From Manduca sexta (lineage: Eukaryota > Arthropoda > Insecta > Lepidoptera > Sphingidae): a DNA stretch of 64,000 nucleotides. The stretch is taken from positions 2,788,600-2,852,599 of the forward strand of contig NC_051115.1 of NCBI RefSeq assembly GCF_014839805.1, read 5' to 3'. The stretch's first letter is position 1; each line of letters starts with the position of its first letter. Positions 11,185 through 21,996 of the stretch are shown one piece after another. The notes beneath the pieces are model-generated. The model had not been told where the DNA came from and did not search any database. It saw only the letters and a list, made by a program, of their open reading frames with translations. The position numbers were made by a program, and so were the translations under genes.

Positions 11185-11466
11185 CTACTCATTGACATTT
11201 CCCATTAGCCCAAACACCTCATATCTGCTGAATGTTGCTGAGGAGTTGGGTATGATGCAGACTACTTGATGCAGTAGTATTAACAACAAACTGTCATGTC
11301 TTATAAATACCACTGAACCAACAGTACACCAAAGTTGAAATGAATCGGATTTGTGAAAATAGTAAATGAGCTGATGATCTTTAACCGCTTGAATAGATCT
11401 TCGTAATAATAGCTTAGCAACCATCACGATCGCATCGGCTTTCGAACGTAAATAAAATCGCATCAA
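11185..11466 (-). other. Upstream conserved open frame of unknown nature
   Basis: A 93-codon frame about 0.6 kb upstream of copy B. A matching 83-codon frame lies upstream of C at 17,405-17,656. Broken versions lie upstream of E (29.49-29.78 kb, with a TAG where these read TGG) and F (51.66-51.85 kb). Shared words include RSIQAVKDHQLIYYF and GSVVF. It may be non-coding flank that happens to stay open, or a fragment of an unrecognised mobile element. Confidence 0.3.
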
Positions 11467-11489
11467 AATTGATCTATTTCTTTTTTTGT

Positions 11490-11673
11490 GTGTAGGCGCC
11501 TTCGCAGTTACGAAACGGAGGAAGAAAGAGTGAAGGAACTAGAAGGATGGGAACTTTCTATAGGATAGGCTGAGAGGAAAAGAAGAGGAAATGTTCACAG
11601 GCCCTTTTAAACCTCAATGTGTATTTCCAACCAAGAGGTATACGCACTGAACTGTGAGCGTAGGGCCGTCTAA
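11490..11673 (+). repeat. DR3 dispersed repeat fragment
   Basis: Contains GGCCCTTTTAAACCTCAATG, CAACCAAGAGGTATACGCAC and TGAACTGTGAGC. Better copies lie at 17.71-18.0 kb and inverted at 29.2-29.47 kb. Confidence 0.6.
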
Positions 11674-13822
11674 ACGTGCCTAAACAAAAATACCGTTTCT
11701 TAATTTTTCTGTTCTGCGTTCGATTATGTATTTTTTTTAATACTTTATTTCGAAGAAAAAAAATTAAACTGTTAAATGCTTCATGACGTCATACATACGG
11801 TTAAATGAAGTAGTTTTTTGGTCCACCTAACTATTATTTAAAAAACTAAGACACCGTCATTAGTCAATGTCAAATATCAATGTTACAATGAATGATAAAA
11901 GAGTATAGAGGATGAGTGATATGGTCACGTGACATGCGGCACATTTAATGCATAAAATGGCGCCGACTCCGCCCCTTACAATAGTGATATGCTAGTACCG
12001 AAATTTTGTATCGACATCGAAAAATTAAAAGAGAGACAAACAAGCCTAAAAAAGATCAAATACGAAAGGGGTAAGGTTCTACTATAATATAAATATAACA
12101 AACCATAATATAAACAAACAAACTGAAACTGATTTATAAGTAACAATTGTTAAACAAAGCAGTACCTGTTGTGACAAACATCCAGTTGTGTTTGATCTAT
12201 ATTTGTATGTTGCACTATTCCTTGCTAAAAATTTAAGTTACAGATTAAGATATTTACTTAAATACATGATAAATGGAATAAGATAGTGTAGCCAGCAATT
12301 ATTTGGTTGGTTTTATTTTATTTTATTATTAGGCTCTTTGATCGAGAAACATAACTACGTTTCAGCAAACTAAAATCAATGAGCGTAAAGATGGTGGTTA
12401 AGATAATCAATTATAATAATTATTTGCAATAACAACAATATGATTATGTATCTATTTCAGTGCATGCAAAGGTTGCTCGAAACATAAGACCGCCAATTGT
12501 AAAAATAAGTATATCTTACATTTCATCTTTATGTTGTTTCTTTTATGTTTATCTATTCTTTTATGTAACAATTCTAATTTTATTCATAGCAATATATTAA
12601 AGTAATATTACTATTAGGTGAAGTAATAATCATTACTATTTTACTTATCGGGAATATTGTTGGAAAACAGTTATCTTTTACTCGCGTTAATTAAACGTGT
12701 GGTTTATGCATTTCTTCTCAAAATGTAAAGAACGAATATATGTATTTGGTGTAGGATTCCAATCACGTCGCTCAATATTCTCAATTCATTTTGCCTTGGT
12801 TTTAAATTTTTTGGTAATCTAAAAAAACATTCTAATTTCACTTAGTTTGTCGTTCTGGACAATACAATATTGATGTGTGCTCTAACATTCTTTCAAAGAC
12901 AAAATCCGTAACTGATAAACGGGCGTCTGTTAAAATATCGATATCAATAATTTCTAAACAAATCCACCCATCCCTAAGCTCGTGTGTAAACAAACATAAT
13001 GATTTTAATGGGTATAAATCACGCCTAAAAGGGTTCAAAGCTTATCAAACAAGATCCACATATAATTTTAATTGATAAAAACACATCTAAAAAGTAAATA
13101 TAGAAAGATATTTACTAATTTTCGGTAAAAACAGTAACTAACCTATGAAAAGATATTTCGGGGTCTTTTCTGCGTGAATTCGATTTGCATCCTTTCACAC
13201 AACACTGAGTCACTTTCGAAACTTAACAAATACACTAATAAACAAACTAAACAATTGAGAATATGATTATATTACTTTAAATTCAATATTTATGAAGATT
13301 TGTTTACATCGTCTGACACTATATGTACTTGCTGACTAGGCTGCAATAAATGGCGTTTCTGCCGCAAGGCGGTCCCAGTGTGTTGAAGTAAACGAAATAG
13401 TGCCATATTCGAAGAAAGCAATTATTTTTGTCTTTGTTTCTTGCGTTCCAAATAAGCTTTGAGTAAAAGAGATAGACATATATATTGACAATTCTGCGTC
13501 GATTTCCCTAACATAAATATAACTTATTCATATAGCTAACTTTTGAGGCCTGTCCTCTTTATATTTAGTCATTGGTTACAATAGATACGTCACAACTGTC
13601 ACTTTCAAAGAGAGAAAGAGGAAACAAACTATCACTTCACTTTTTTACTGCAAAGCAAAGGCTATTACGCCTACGTGGGCCGTATATATGACGTCATTTG
13701 ACGCTTACGTCGTTTTAAAATAAAACAAAAAGAAAAAAATATGGATCTCATAGTTTTAGATCTAGTTTCGTAAAATATTAACATTTGAGTATGTTGAAAA
13801 AATTAAATGTTGTCAATTGTTT
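11674..13822 (-). mobile_element. P-like THAP element, copy 1 (decayed)
   Basis: Aligns inverted to the element at 55.85-58.14 kb over both ends. It starts at TAAACGTGCC, lacking the outermost ~16 bp present in copy 2, and ends at AACATTTAATTTTTTC-type sequence followed by CAATTGACAACATT read on the minus strand. It lies between copies B and C of the gene family. The interior differs from copy 2, showing that each copy suffered its own internal deletion. Confidence 0.75.
12740..13220 (-). pseudogene. THAP-domain exons of P-like transposase, broken
   Basis: Minus strand. The first exon region at about 13,215-13,145 encodes the start of a THAP zinc finger (CCVKGCKSNS, RPRNIFSHR-like end) but the ATG of copy 2 is GTG here. 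The second exon at about 12,835-12,740 encodes LPKNLKPR and then shifts frame. The cysteine of the CxxH pair is changed to Arg. The continuation HFEKKCINHT shows part of the protein that copy 2 has lost. Not functional. Confidence 0.7.
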
Positions 13823-13839
13823 GCTGGGGGGATACTGAC

Positions 13840-13985
13840 CACCGGTCGGCTGAGATTCGGCGATAACACGTCGGGCCTCGGCGCCAGTACATCATGAGGG
13901 CTTCGCGAACCCGTCGCCGTTTGTCGGACCATGCAGACGGCTCCTATGATTGGGATCGACACTAAGCCGACAAGTATAATTATAA
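13840..13985. repeat. DR3-related fragment
   Basis: Holds GACGGCTCCTATGATTGG and a GAC-CTAAGCCGA stretch also present at 17.96-18.0 kb and inverted at 29.19-29.22 kb. More GC-rich than its surroundings. Confidence 0.45.
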
Positions 13986-13991
13986 TAATAA

Positions 13992-14310
13992 TATCAGCCC
14001 TGTATTATATACTTGCCCACTGCTGAGCACGGGCCTCCTCTACTACTGAGAGGGATTAGGCCTTAGCCCACCACGCTAGCCTAGTGCGGATTGGTAGACT
14101 TCACACACCTTCGAAATTCCTATAGAGAACTTCTCAGATGTGCAGGTTTCCTCACGATGTTTTCCTTCACCGTTAAAGTGAACGATAAATTCACAAAGAA
14201 TACACACATGATTTTTTAGAAAAGTCAGAGGTGTGTGCCCTTGGGATTTGAACCTGCGGACATTCGTCTTGGCAGTCCGTTCCACACCCAACTAGGCTAT
14301 CGCCTCTATA
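13992..14310 (-). repeat. SINE-1, tRNA-derived, near full length
   Basis: Minus-strand A-box-like TAGCCTAGTTGG and B-box-like GGTTCAAATCCC, then the body to TATCAGCCCTGTATTATATA. Very close to the copy at 1.57-1.89 kb. Confidence 0.8.
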
Positions 14311-14713
14311 GTCATGAAATAAAGATATTTAAGTATAATTTGTTATTTTGCAAATGTATAGTCTTATTATATACGAATTGCGCGAATCCACTGCGCATTG
14401 TTTTTACAATCGCAACATACTTAGTTAGCACGCTCGACATTGAATTATATGTAAGTTTTGATAATTTTTCATAGAGTTTACAAAAAATTATTGTGTTTCA
14501 TAAAATATCACACGAAAATCGAGACATCTTGAAAACGAACGCCACGCAACAAAGGGAAAATAGTAAGAAATCGAATAAATGCTTCAAAAATCTATTTCAA
14601 AAATAAAACACAAAATGAATTTAACAAAGTAAACAGTTAACATAATAATGAATAGTCATTTAATATAGTTACGCTCTGATGTTAACACCTTAACTTACAG
14701 GCTGACGTTGTCA
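14311..14713 (-). other. 3' flank of copy C
   Basis: Shared downstream flank of the family, nearly identical in inverted form to the D flank at 24.18-24.56 kb, including CATTGAATTATATGTAAGTT and AAATCGAATAAATGCTTCAA-type sequence. No gene. Confidence 0.6.
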
Positions 14714-15621
14714 TCAGTGGTGACTTTTGGGGTCGCTAAGTTCGCCTATGCGGCCGGCAGCACCATTTTTGATTGGAATGTAGCTTGCTCTGAGATCATC
14801 TTCGATTCCCTGTACGTTGGAGTCTGAGTTCCCGTCATTGCTTAGGTCGCCTATGCGGTCGGCAGCACCATTTTTGATTGGTATGTAGCTTGCTCTGAGA
14901 TAATCTTCCGAGTTCCCGTCATTGCTTAGGTCGCCTATGCGGTCGGCAGCACCATTTTCTACTGGAATCAAGCTTACTGAGAGATCATCTTCGATTCCCT
15001 GTACGTTGGAGTCTGAGTTCCCGTCATTGCTTAGGTCGGCTATGAGGTCGGCAGCACCATTTTCTACTGGAATTAAGCTTACTGAGAGATCATCTTCGAT
15101 TCCCTGTACGTTGGAGTCTGAGTTCCCATCATTGCTTAGGTCGGCTATGAGGTCGGCAGCACCATTTTTGATTGGAATGTAGCTTGCTCTGAGATCATCT
15201 TCGATTCCCTGTACGTTGGAGTCTGAGTTCCCGTCATTGCTTAGGTCGGCTATGAGGTCGGCAGCACCATTTTCTACTGGAATTAAGCTTACTGAGAGAT
15301 CATCTTCGATTCCCTGTACGTTGGAGTCTGAGTTCCCATCATTGCTTAGGTCGGCTATGAGGTCGGCAGCACCATTTTTGATTGGAATGTAGCTTGCTCT
15401 GAGATCATCTTCGATTCCCTGTACGTTGGAGTCTGAGTTCCCGTCATTGCTTAGGTCGCCTATGCGGTCGGCAGCACCATTTTTGATTGGTATGTAGCTT
15501 GCTCTGAGATAATCTTCCGAGTTCCCGTCATTGCTTAGATCGCCTATGCGGGCGGCAGCACCATTTTCTACTGGAATCAAGCTTACTGAGAGATCATCTT
15601 CGATTCCCTGTACGTTGGAGT
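14714..15621 (-). repeat. Coding 105-bp tandem repeats of copy C
   Basis: About nine units of 105 bp (two of 84 bp) inside exon 3, read in frame on the minus strand. The pattern of two types suggests that two-unit blocks have been duplicated. Long open frames on the plus strand across this array are a by-product of repetition. Confidence 0.85.
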
Positions 15622-16995
15622 CCACACCGGATTGTTTGGGCGGAATAAGGCTCGCTGCGATTTGATCGTCGCTTAGTTTATCATCACCATCTCCTACGAT
15701 AGAACCTGGAATGCGAAAAATGTTTTACTATTTGTGTAAGGGGTGATAGAGTACTGCCCCGGAGACGTAGTTATATTGCGCGCACAGTGCGAGACCGCTC
15801 TGAGATTACGAATTCAAAGCTCAGGTCGGGCACATTGATATTGGGTTTTCGTCCTTAGTATCAGCCCGGAGTCACAAATTAGTTCCCGATATGGTGACAG
15901 TGTTGTACCCTGTCATGAGATGGAACACTAATGGCGACAAGAGGGTGCACGGATGGCACCTCTGCCTACCCCTTCGGGGAAAAGGTATATTGTACTAATT
16001 CTAGTTGCAAGTTCGAACATCTATAAGATATCTCCGACTTTAAATTAAATGAACTTTAACGGCGAAAGAAAATAAAATACCTATCTGAGAATAATCGCAA
16101 ATATTTCGATAATCTACAGTCATACTAGCGTGGACCATGGCCGAAACCTCAATAGTAGTGGCTCGGATCCAGCAGTGGGACAATTAATACAGTACTGATG
16201 CATTATACATAAGGCTACTCACCCACATCTTGATCAATCAGATCCGACTCAGGTCTGGCATAGGCGATGGCGACCTGCAAATTTTATATTTAATTAATTT
16301 AAGAATGTTCGATCAAATTATCAGTAGTAATTAATTACACTGGCTAATGTCCTTCATACCCGAACACAACAGTGTCTGCACAATGTAGCTTAGTGGCAAA
16401 AGTTGCAAGGATGTTTGTGTTTGGCGAGATAGCGACCGCCGTACACGAGGTTGTAACCCGCCATAGTGGCACAAGTGTTTCGCTTTCAGGGAGCGGTCTG
16501 TGTTAGGGTTACCAACGGTACTATAATATGTAGTATTATACTATATTTTAGGATTGCGAACTATATGTATACTGTGAAATATATGGTACGTATATATTTT
16601 CAATACCTAATTTACATTACCTTTTGACTGATGGGATAGTGTGTATATGAATGCGGCAATCTTACAAAGTCTTTTAGAAATATATGATAGATAACCAATA
16701 TCACTTTCTTATTTCTTGCAGATGCAGTGGTGACACTTTGCCTATTTATTTGAATATACAGAGGTCGAACCCAGATTGCGACAAACTATTTCAACCATGT
16801 AATAATATGTAAATTTGTCAGATGTGCGAGCTAAGCTCAACTTAGCTTAATTTTTGGTCTGCAAATGGCTATAGAGGCCAAACTTAAATTTTATGCACAT
16901 GGAAACAAAACAATATGTTTCAGTTAGTAACTCAACAACAATTAAAAATTATAAAGATGAATTACCAGCGCGAACAGGAGTACCAGGCGGTTCAT
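14714..16995 (-). CDS. Copy C: secreted acidic repeat protein, 9 repeats
   Basis: Exons 16995-16966, 16274-16223 and 15705-14714; introns about 691 and 517 bp. The intron 1 donor is GTAATT, as in copy G. The product is about 357 residues, the longest of the family. Exon 2 is VAIAYARPES plus DLIDQDVG. The exon 3 leader (SIVGDGDDKLSDDQIAASLI) is followed by nine tandem repeats that alternate between LSVSLIPVENGAA and LRASYIPIKNGAA types. Repeats 2 and 8 are shortened to 28 residues (starting EDYLRAS). It ends GELSDPKSHH. Introns and UTRs are nearly identical to copy D, which lies head to head with it. Function unknown. Confidence 0.9.
15752..16000 (+). repeat. SINE-2 in intron 2 of copy C, antisense to the gene
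   Basis: Plus strand GACGTAGTTATATTGCGCGC, a degraded B box, and tail CACCTCTGCCTACCCCTTCG. Matches the inverted copy in gene D. Confidence 0.7.
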
Positions 16996-17024
16996 GTCGG
17001 TTGTTTTCTTGTCGACGACTTGAA

Positions 17025-17055
17025 TGATCCCTCGACTGTTGCCGCGTCTTTTATA
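17025..17055 (-). promoter_or_regulatory. Core promoter of copy C
   Basis: Minus-strand TATAAAAG (first T at 17055), Initiator TCATTC (A at 17025), 30 nt apart. Followed by AGTCGTCGACAAGAAAACAA in the 5'UTR, as in most copies. Confidence 0.78.
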
Positions 17056-17404
17056 CTCATACATTATTTGCGATTTTCCAAACTTTGCATTTGTATCAAT
17101 ATCAAACGCGGAAAACATTCTTAGCAAATAAAAAAAAGACAATATGCATTATTGTATTAATAATGCAAAGCAAATAATTTTATATACTTAATATAAATAA
17201 AACTTCGTATCATTGTTGGTACAAATGTCTCTTTGTTTTATATATTTCTTGTAGTGTAAGGAAGCAATTGCGACATATTTATTTTTAGATATTTTTTTAG
17301 ATTAAAGACGGTAAAGTGACTCAAGAGACGAGAAATCATCCCTCAGTCGAAATCCTGAGATATTATATGTTAACTCAAATAAATCTCGACACAAATACAC
17401 ACAC

Positions 17405-17656
17405 CTACTCATTGACATTACCCTTGAACCCAAATACTCTAGATCTGCTGAATGTTGCTGAGGAGTTGGGTATGATGCAAACTACTTGATGCGGTAGTAT
17501 CAACTGAAAATCGCCATGTCTTGTAAATACCACTGAACCAACAGTACACCAAAGTTGAAATGAATCGGATTTGTGAAAGTAGTAAATGAGCTGATGATCT
17601 TTAACCGCTTGAATAGATCTTCGTAAATAATAGCTTAGCAACCATCTCTGTCGCAT
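17405..17656 (-). other. Upstream conserved open frame of unknown nature
   Basis: The counterpart of the frame upstream of copy B (words RRSIQAVKDHQLIYYF, FQLWCTVGSVVF, NSSATFSR). No recognised domain. The same DNA upstream of E is interrupted by a stop, so coding function is doubtful. Confidence 0.3.
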
Positions 17657-17709
17657 CGGTTTTAGAACAAAAATAAAACAGCACTATAATCGATCCATTC
17701 CTTTTTTTG

Positions 17710-18000
17710 TACGTAGGCGCCCCTGCAGTGAGGAAAATATAGGGGAAGGAAGAGTGAAGGAAAGATGGGAATTTTCTAAGATAGAGGGGAAAAGACTAGG
17801 AAATGTTTGCAGGCCCTTTTAAGTCTCAATGTGTATTTACAACCAAGAGGTATACGTACTGAACTGTGAGCCTAGGGGCGCGGCGAATGTCCCCCCGCGC
17901 ATGAGCGCGTATCCAGTGTGGAATCTGAGTGGTCAAGAATTGCCTCCGAGGGGACACAGACGGCTCCTATGATTGGAGTCGAACTTAGCCGATAAACATA
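17710..18000 (+). repeat. DR3 dispersed repeat
   Basis: GGCCCTTTTAAGTCTCAATG, CAACCAAGAGGTATACGTAC, GAATCTGAGTGGTCAAGAAT and GACGGCTCCTATGATTGG. Matched inverted at 29.19-29.47 kb as part of a larger inverted duplication. Confidence 0.65.
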
Positions 18001-18024
18001 TTGCAGTTACATTAAAAAATATTT

Positions 18025-18180
18025 AAACGCATTGTGAGATGATTCCTCACTTTGAGTCTTTTACCACTGGTGGTCTGGGTCAAGTGAGTCTCGCTATCAG
18101 TGGGTGATTCAGTTTTGAAGTGAAACTTCTTTAGAAACGTTGTGATTTAAAACTGAATGAAACGAAAATACATCACGATG
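18025..18180 (+). repeat. LINE 3'-end remnant
   Basis: ATTGTGAGATGATTCCTCAC followed by the CCACTGGTGGTCTGGGTCAA block resembles the 3' end of the LINE at 19.85-20.13 kb (GTGAGAAGATTCCTCACTCT, CCGCTGGTGGCTTGGGTC). Inverted relatives lie at 29.03-29.17 and 61.49-61.57 kb. Confidence 0.55.
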
Positions 18181-18189
18181 AAGCTGGGA

Positions 18190-18345
18190 ATGAGGACGAA
18201 GCCTTCTGCTATCGCAAGTTAGTATAGTCTATCGCCATCTAGTGTGATTATGGAGCATTATTTCCTAGTTGTCAATATTCACCTTACAGTTCCAGTGATG
18301 TTGACGAAATGGCGGTGTAAGCACTAATTGTACCACTATAGACTG
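18190..18345 (+). repeat. DR1 dispersed repeat fragment
   Basis: CTATCGCAAGTTAGTATAGT, the CGCCATCTAGTGTGATTATG block and GCACTAATTGTACCACTA. Matched inverted at 28.82-28.97 kb. Confidence 0.65.
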
Positions 18346-19065
18346 TATAGCATCACGCTATGACCCAATAGCAGCGGAGCATCAAGGAAAAATATTTCAA
18401 GAAACGGAGAAACTTTATTAATTTTCAGAGTTTATGTTGCTTGCGCTTCGTAAATTATTAATATTAGGCAACAATCATATTGTATTTGTCTAATAGAAAT
18501 TGACTAACGCGAGATGATTAGTCCTCGTCAGTCGACACAATTATGCCGGCCTGCTGGAGCCAGATACATACAGGCTGATCCTGGAAAGGGACACACTTAC
18601 ATAAGCAGTTGTGGCGGGTTGGTTGCGCAATCCATAAACTCTGCCACGAAAGGAAAAAAACGTCCGTAACTACTTTAGCTACATACAACAATTATACGCG
18701 CCATTATTATGATCTTACTTTCCATTCACCAGTTGTATCAATATTGAACAACCACGAAATATGCGAAACAAGAATTATTCGTTATAATACACAATACTTT
18801 CTGTTTGTATACATGTAATGATCTAGAAAGTTCCTTTGCGAGCAAAAGTGAAAATACCACAGCAGCGGCTAGTGGTGAAGGGTGAAATATTCCAAAAAGG
18901 AACCCGACACAATATAATATAGGTACTAATATGCATGAATGGGGTCCACTAATCGTTTTATTGACAGATTTTACATTCATTATTATTATATTCCTGCAAG
19001 TCAAAGGGATCCCACTGCACCTGATGGTAGGTGGAGAGAGGTCCAAAAAATGTCGACTGACGAGA
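18346..19065 (+). repeat. DR4 region and flank
   Basis: Holds the full DR4 sequence (about 18,500-18,830) plus further shared DNA to GGTAGGTGGAGAGAGGTCC. The inverted copy at 26.8-28.75 kb is split by a LINE; this uninterrupted copy shows the empty site (TTTAGCTACATACAACAATT). Confidence 0.65.
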
Positions 19066-19069
19066 GATG

Positions 19070-19290
19070 ATTAATCCTCGACAATCGACACAGTTAGCCT
19101 AGTTGGTTGTGGAACTGCCGAAACGAATGCCCGCAGGTTTAAAACCCAATGGCACACATCTCTGATTTTTCTAAAAAAATATTTGTGTATTCTTTGTGAA
19201 TTATCGTTTGCTTTAACGGTGAAGGAAAACATCGCGAGTAAACCTGTATACATGAGAAGTTCTCTATAGGAATTTTGAGGCTAGGTAATT
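19070..19290 (+). repeat. SINE-1 fragment
   Basis: TAGCCTAGTTGG in the A-box place, GGTTTAAAACCC in the B-box place, and the CTTTAACGGTGAAGGAAAAC to AGAAGTTCTCTATAGGAATT body. The 3' end is missing. Confidence 0.7.
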
Positions 19291-19845
19291 TTACTAAAAA
19301 AATATACTTATGTCGAGTTTAGCGCGCTCAAATAAACACTTTATATTTTAGTGTACCGTATTTACTTACGGAGTTTACTTTGCGTGCGCTGCGTATGCGG
19401 TTAATTACGCAACAAACATGTTAGTATGACTTATTTATTCCTGTTAAAAAGTTCTAAAAAATAAATTATGAAACAAAGATTCCGGCGCATCTTTCTGCCG
19501 TGACGCCGTAATTATGTATGTATTTAAACAATTGTAATATTGTATTAAATAACATTAATAACAAGTTATTCGCTGAATAATATCTCCCGTATGTTCAGTG
19601 AAAGTATATTTGGGGTTACATTATGATAGTTTTGTTGTGTAGAATGGTATTTCAACAACAACTTAGTTCCTTTGCCTTCATTTTGGCAGCATTGTATATC
19701 AATATTCCTACGTCGAACAACGTATGTTACTTTAGCATTAGAGAAACATTAAAATGAGATTTTCAGTAGGACAGTGGAAGTATATTTTTAAAACATCTAT
19801 ATGTAAAGGAGATAGTGAAATATATTACCATTTTTAGTCATCTAA
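19291..19845. other. No gene recognised
   Basis: AT-rich DNA. I see no recognisable coding sequence or repeat shared with the rest of the window. Confidence 0.35.
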
Positions 19846-20130
19846 CAATAATAATAAGGCCGAAAAAGACAACATGTCTAAATATTTAGACTTGATACAT
19901 GACAATGATATGTGGGGTGTAGACTCTACAAGTATTGACCCGATCGTCGTTTCTGCGCATGCGTTGATACCTAAGAGCCTCGACAACATCTTCAGAAGCT
20001 CTCAATTGGCCGTTGGGTCGGAGGCCAGATGCAAAAGGCAGTATTGCTGGACACGGCGCGCATTGTGAGAAGATTCCTCACTCTGAATCCCTAACCGCTG
20101 GTGGCTTGGGTCTTGAGCGTCGCCGTCGGA
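19846..20130 (+). pseudogene. LINE C-terminal remnant
   Basis: The frame KAEKDNMSKYLDLI... continues with PIVVSAHALIPKSL and LAVGSEA, then after a frame break ARIVRRFLTLNP. This looks like the last domain found after the RT in several insect non-LTR elements, where a short region of this type precedes the stop. 5'-truncated. Family uncertain. Confidence 0.6.
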
Positions 20131-20379
20131 GGGTCATTCATTTTTTATATTTTTATATGCATATTTTTTATTAAAGAATATATAATATGTAAAAAATACC
20201 TTTTAAATAAAGAGAATAACAAATAATAATTACCGAAAGCACTGCCGGGACAAATATCCGAAGAATCAAAAAGCAAGGGTACACTTCCATTGGTCCTTAC
20301 ATATGAAATTAGCGTTTTGTCGTACTGGCCACTTCGATCTGATATCTCTTTAGTTAAAAATTCCACCACCATCACTACC

Positions 20380-21330
20380 ACTTCAGAGTTAGCTGTAGGC
20401 TTCGACGTGAAAGATAAAACTGTTTTAATCCACTTAACGCAAATCGGGAAAGTAAAAAGCTTGAAAAATTTATTGAGTGACATGTCGAATGCTGAGTTAC
20501 ATAGCTTAGCCGATACAATAATAAGAGATTTTAAATCGTATCATTACATGTGATGAAAAGTGGATCCTGTACGATAATCGGAAGCGCTCGTCGCAATGGA
20601 TGAATCCTAGAGAATCAGCCAAATCAAGCAAAATATACTCCAAAAAATGACTATGTTTGGTGGACTAGTGCCGGTGGTACTTTTAGCGTCATGATGTTCA
20701 GCGTCAGGGGTCAACACTTTAGCGGCGTAAAGTTTGACGCCACTGTAGAGGAACAGATTGCATTCCTCTATGGAAGGGGAAGATTCCCAGTCAGGCAGAT
20801 GTTTGTGGCCGGCCGCGGCCCCTCCAACAGTTCCTATTCGGAGGTGGTATACGTGCTGCACGTCACGCAAATTGTGCAAGCGTGATTCAGGATCGTCTGT
20901 CGCCATCTATCGTGATTGCTGTGTTATATCACTACATTTGTGTCACTGCATCGATCCTCTTGCAGTTCCGGCGATGTTGACGAGATGGCGGTATATGCAC
21001 TAATTGTACCGCCACAGTATTCAATACAGCTTTCTAAAATCTGGTCAAACGATTACGGCAGATATCTATTGTCAGCAACTGCAGATCATGATGGAGGAAC
21101 CAGTTGCTAAACAACAGAGGCTGGTCAATCGCTCTAGGCCAGTGCTGCTTCAAGACAATGCTAGACCACACTGCACAACATATGGCAACTAAACTAGACG
21201 AGCTGCAGTTGCAATGTCTGCGACTTCCACCGAACCGAACCTTGCTCCAATAGATTACCACATTTTTCGTAATTTAGATAACTTTTTTCAAGGAAGGCAG
21301 TCCAAATCATCTTCAGAGTGTATATTGATT
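20380..21330 (+). pseudogene. Mariner transposase remnant, split by DR1
   Basis: Degenerate mariner transposase on the plus strand. Around 20,395-20,560 it reads HLTQIGKVKSL. At 20,553-20,650 it reads ITCDEKWILYDNRKRS, with the first catalytic Asp region. After the insertion it resumes at about 21,022 with YSFLKSGQTITADIYCQQL, then VLLQDNARPH with the second catalytic Asp, and continues LDELQLQCLRLPP with frame breaks. Several shifts and stops make it inactive. The insertion at 20,682-21,018 is a DR1 copy. Confidence 0.85.
20682..21018 (+). repeat. DR1 inserted in the mariner remnant
   Basis: Because mariner coding sequence resumes on the far side, both borders of DR1 can be placed to within a few bases here. 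The copy runs from about CTTTTAGCGTCATGATG to CTAATTGTACCGCCAC, with GTAC near both borders. It gives the best estimate of DR1 length, about 330-340 bp. Confidence 0.7.
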
Positions 21331-21339
21331 CTCTCCCCC

Positions 21340-21560
21340 ATGGTTTTTGAGTAATGGGATCAATGAACTTCCTAGATGGAAGAAGGGTACGGATAATAAT
21401 GGTGCATACTTTGAATAATTCATTATATTTTACAAAAATGCACATTAACTTTGTATTCCTCTCATACAACGCGTAAATTTCATATGTAAGGGTCTAATAA
21501 CACGAAGAACTTACAATGAAATTAAAGGACATACACATTTAATTTTTACTATTTACCTAC
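21340..21560. other. No gene recognised
   Basis: AT-rich DNA between the mariner remnant and the shared upstream flank of copy D. Confidence 0.35.
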
Positions 21561-21936
21561 ATGTTTATTTGTGTCGAGGTTTATTTGACTTAACATATAA
21601 TGTCTCAGGATGTCGACTGAGGGATGATCTCTCGTCTCTCGAGTTATTTTGCAGTCTCCAATCCAAAAAAATATAACAGGCTTCTTAGTGATAAGACAGT
21701 GGTGTATCCAAAAATAAATATGGCGCAAGTGCTTCAGTACAATACAAGAACTTTATAGAACAAAGAGACATTTGTACCAACAATGAACAAAGTTCTATTC
21801 ATATTATATAAAATTATTTGCTTTGCATTAATAATACAATAATGCATATTGTCTTTTTTTTTATTTGCTAAGAAAGTTTTCCGCGTTTGATATTGATACA
21901 AGTGCAAAGTTTGGTAAATTGCAAATGATGCACGAG

Positions 21937-21972
21937 TATAAAATACGCGGCAACAGTCCAGGGATCATTCAA
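21937..21972 (+). promoter_or_regulatory. Core promoter of copy D
   Basis: TATAAAATA (first T at 21937) and Initiator TCATTC (A at 21967), exactly 30 nt apart; a start site at 21967 gives a 30-nt 5'UTR to the ATG at 21997. The flanking GCGGCAACAGTCCAGGGA is conserved. Confidence 0.8.
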
Positions 21973-21996
21973 GTCGTCGACAAGAAAACAACCAAC

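Noticed and set aside
14922..15182. Open frames on the strand opposite to exon 3 of copies A, C, D and E
   Set aside because: They consist of the reverse complement of the 105-bp coding units and stay open only because the unit is repeated. No promoter, splice or start evidence.
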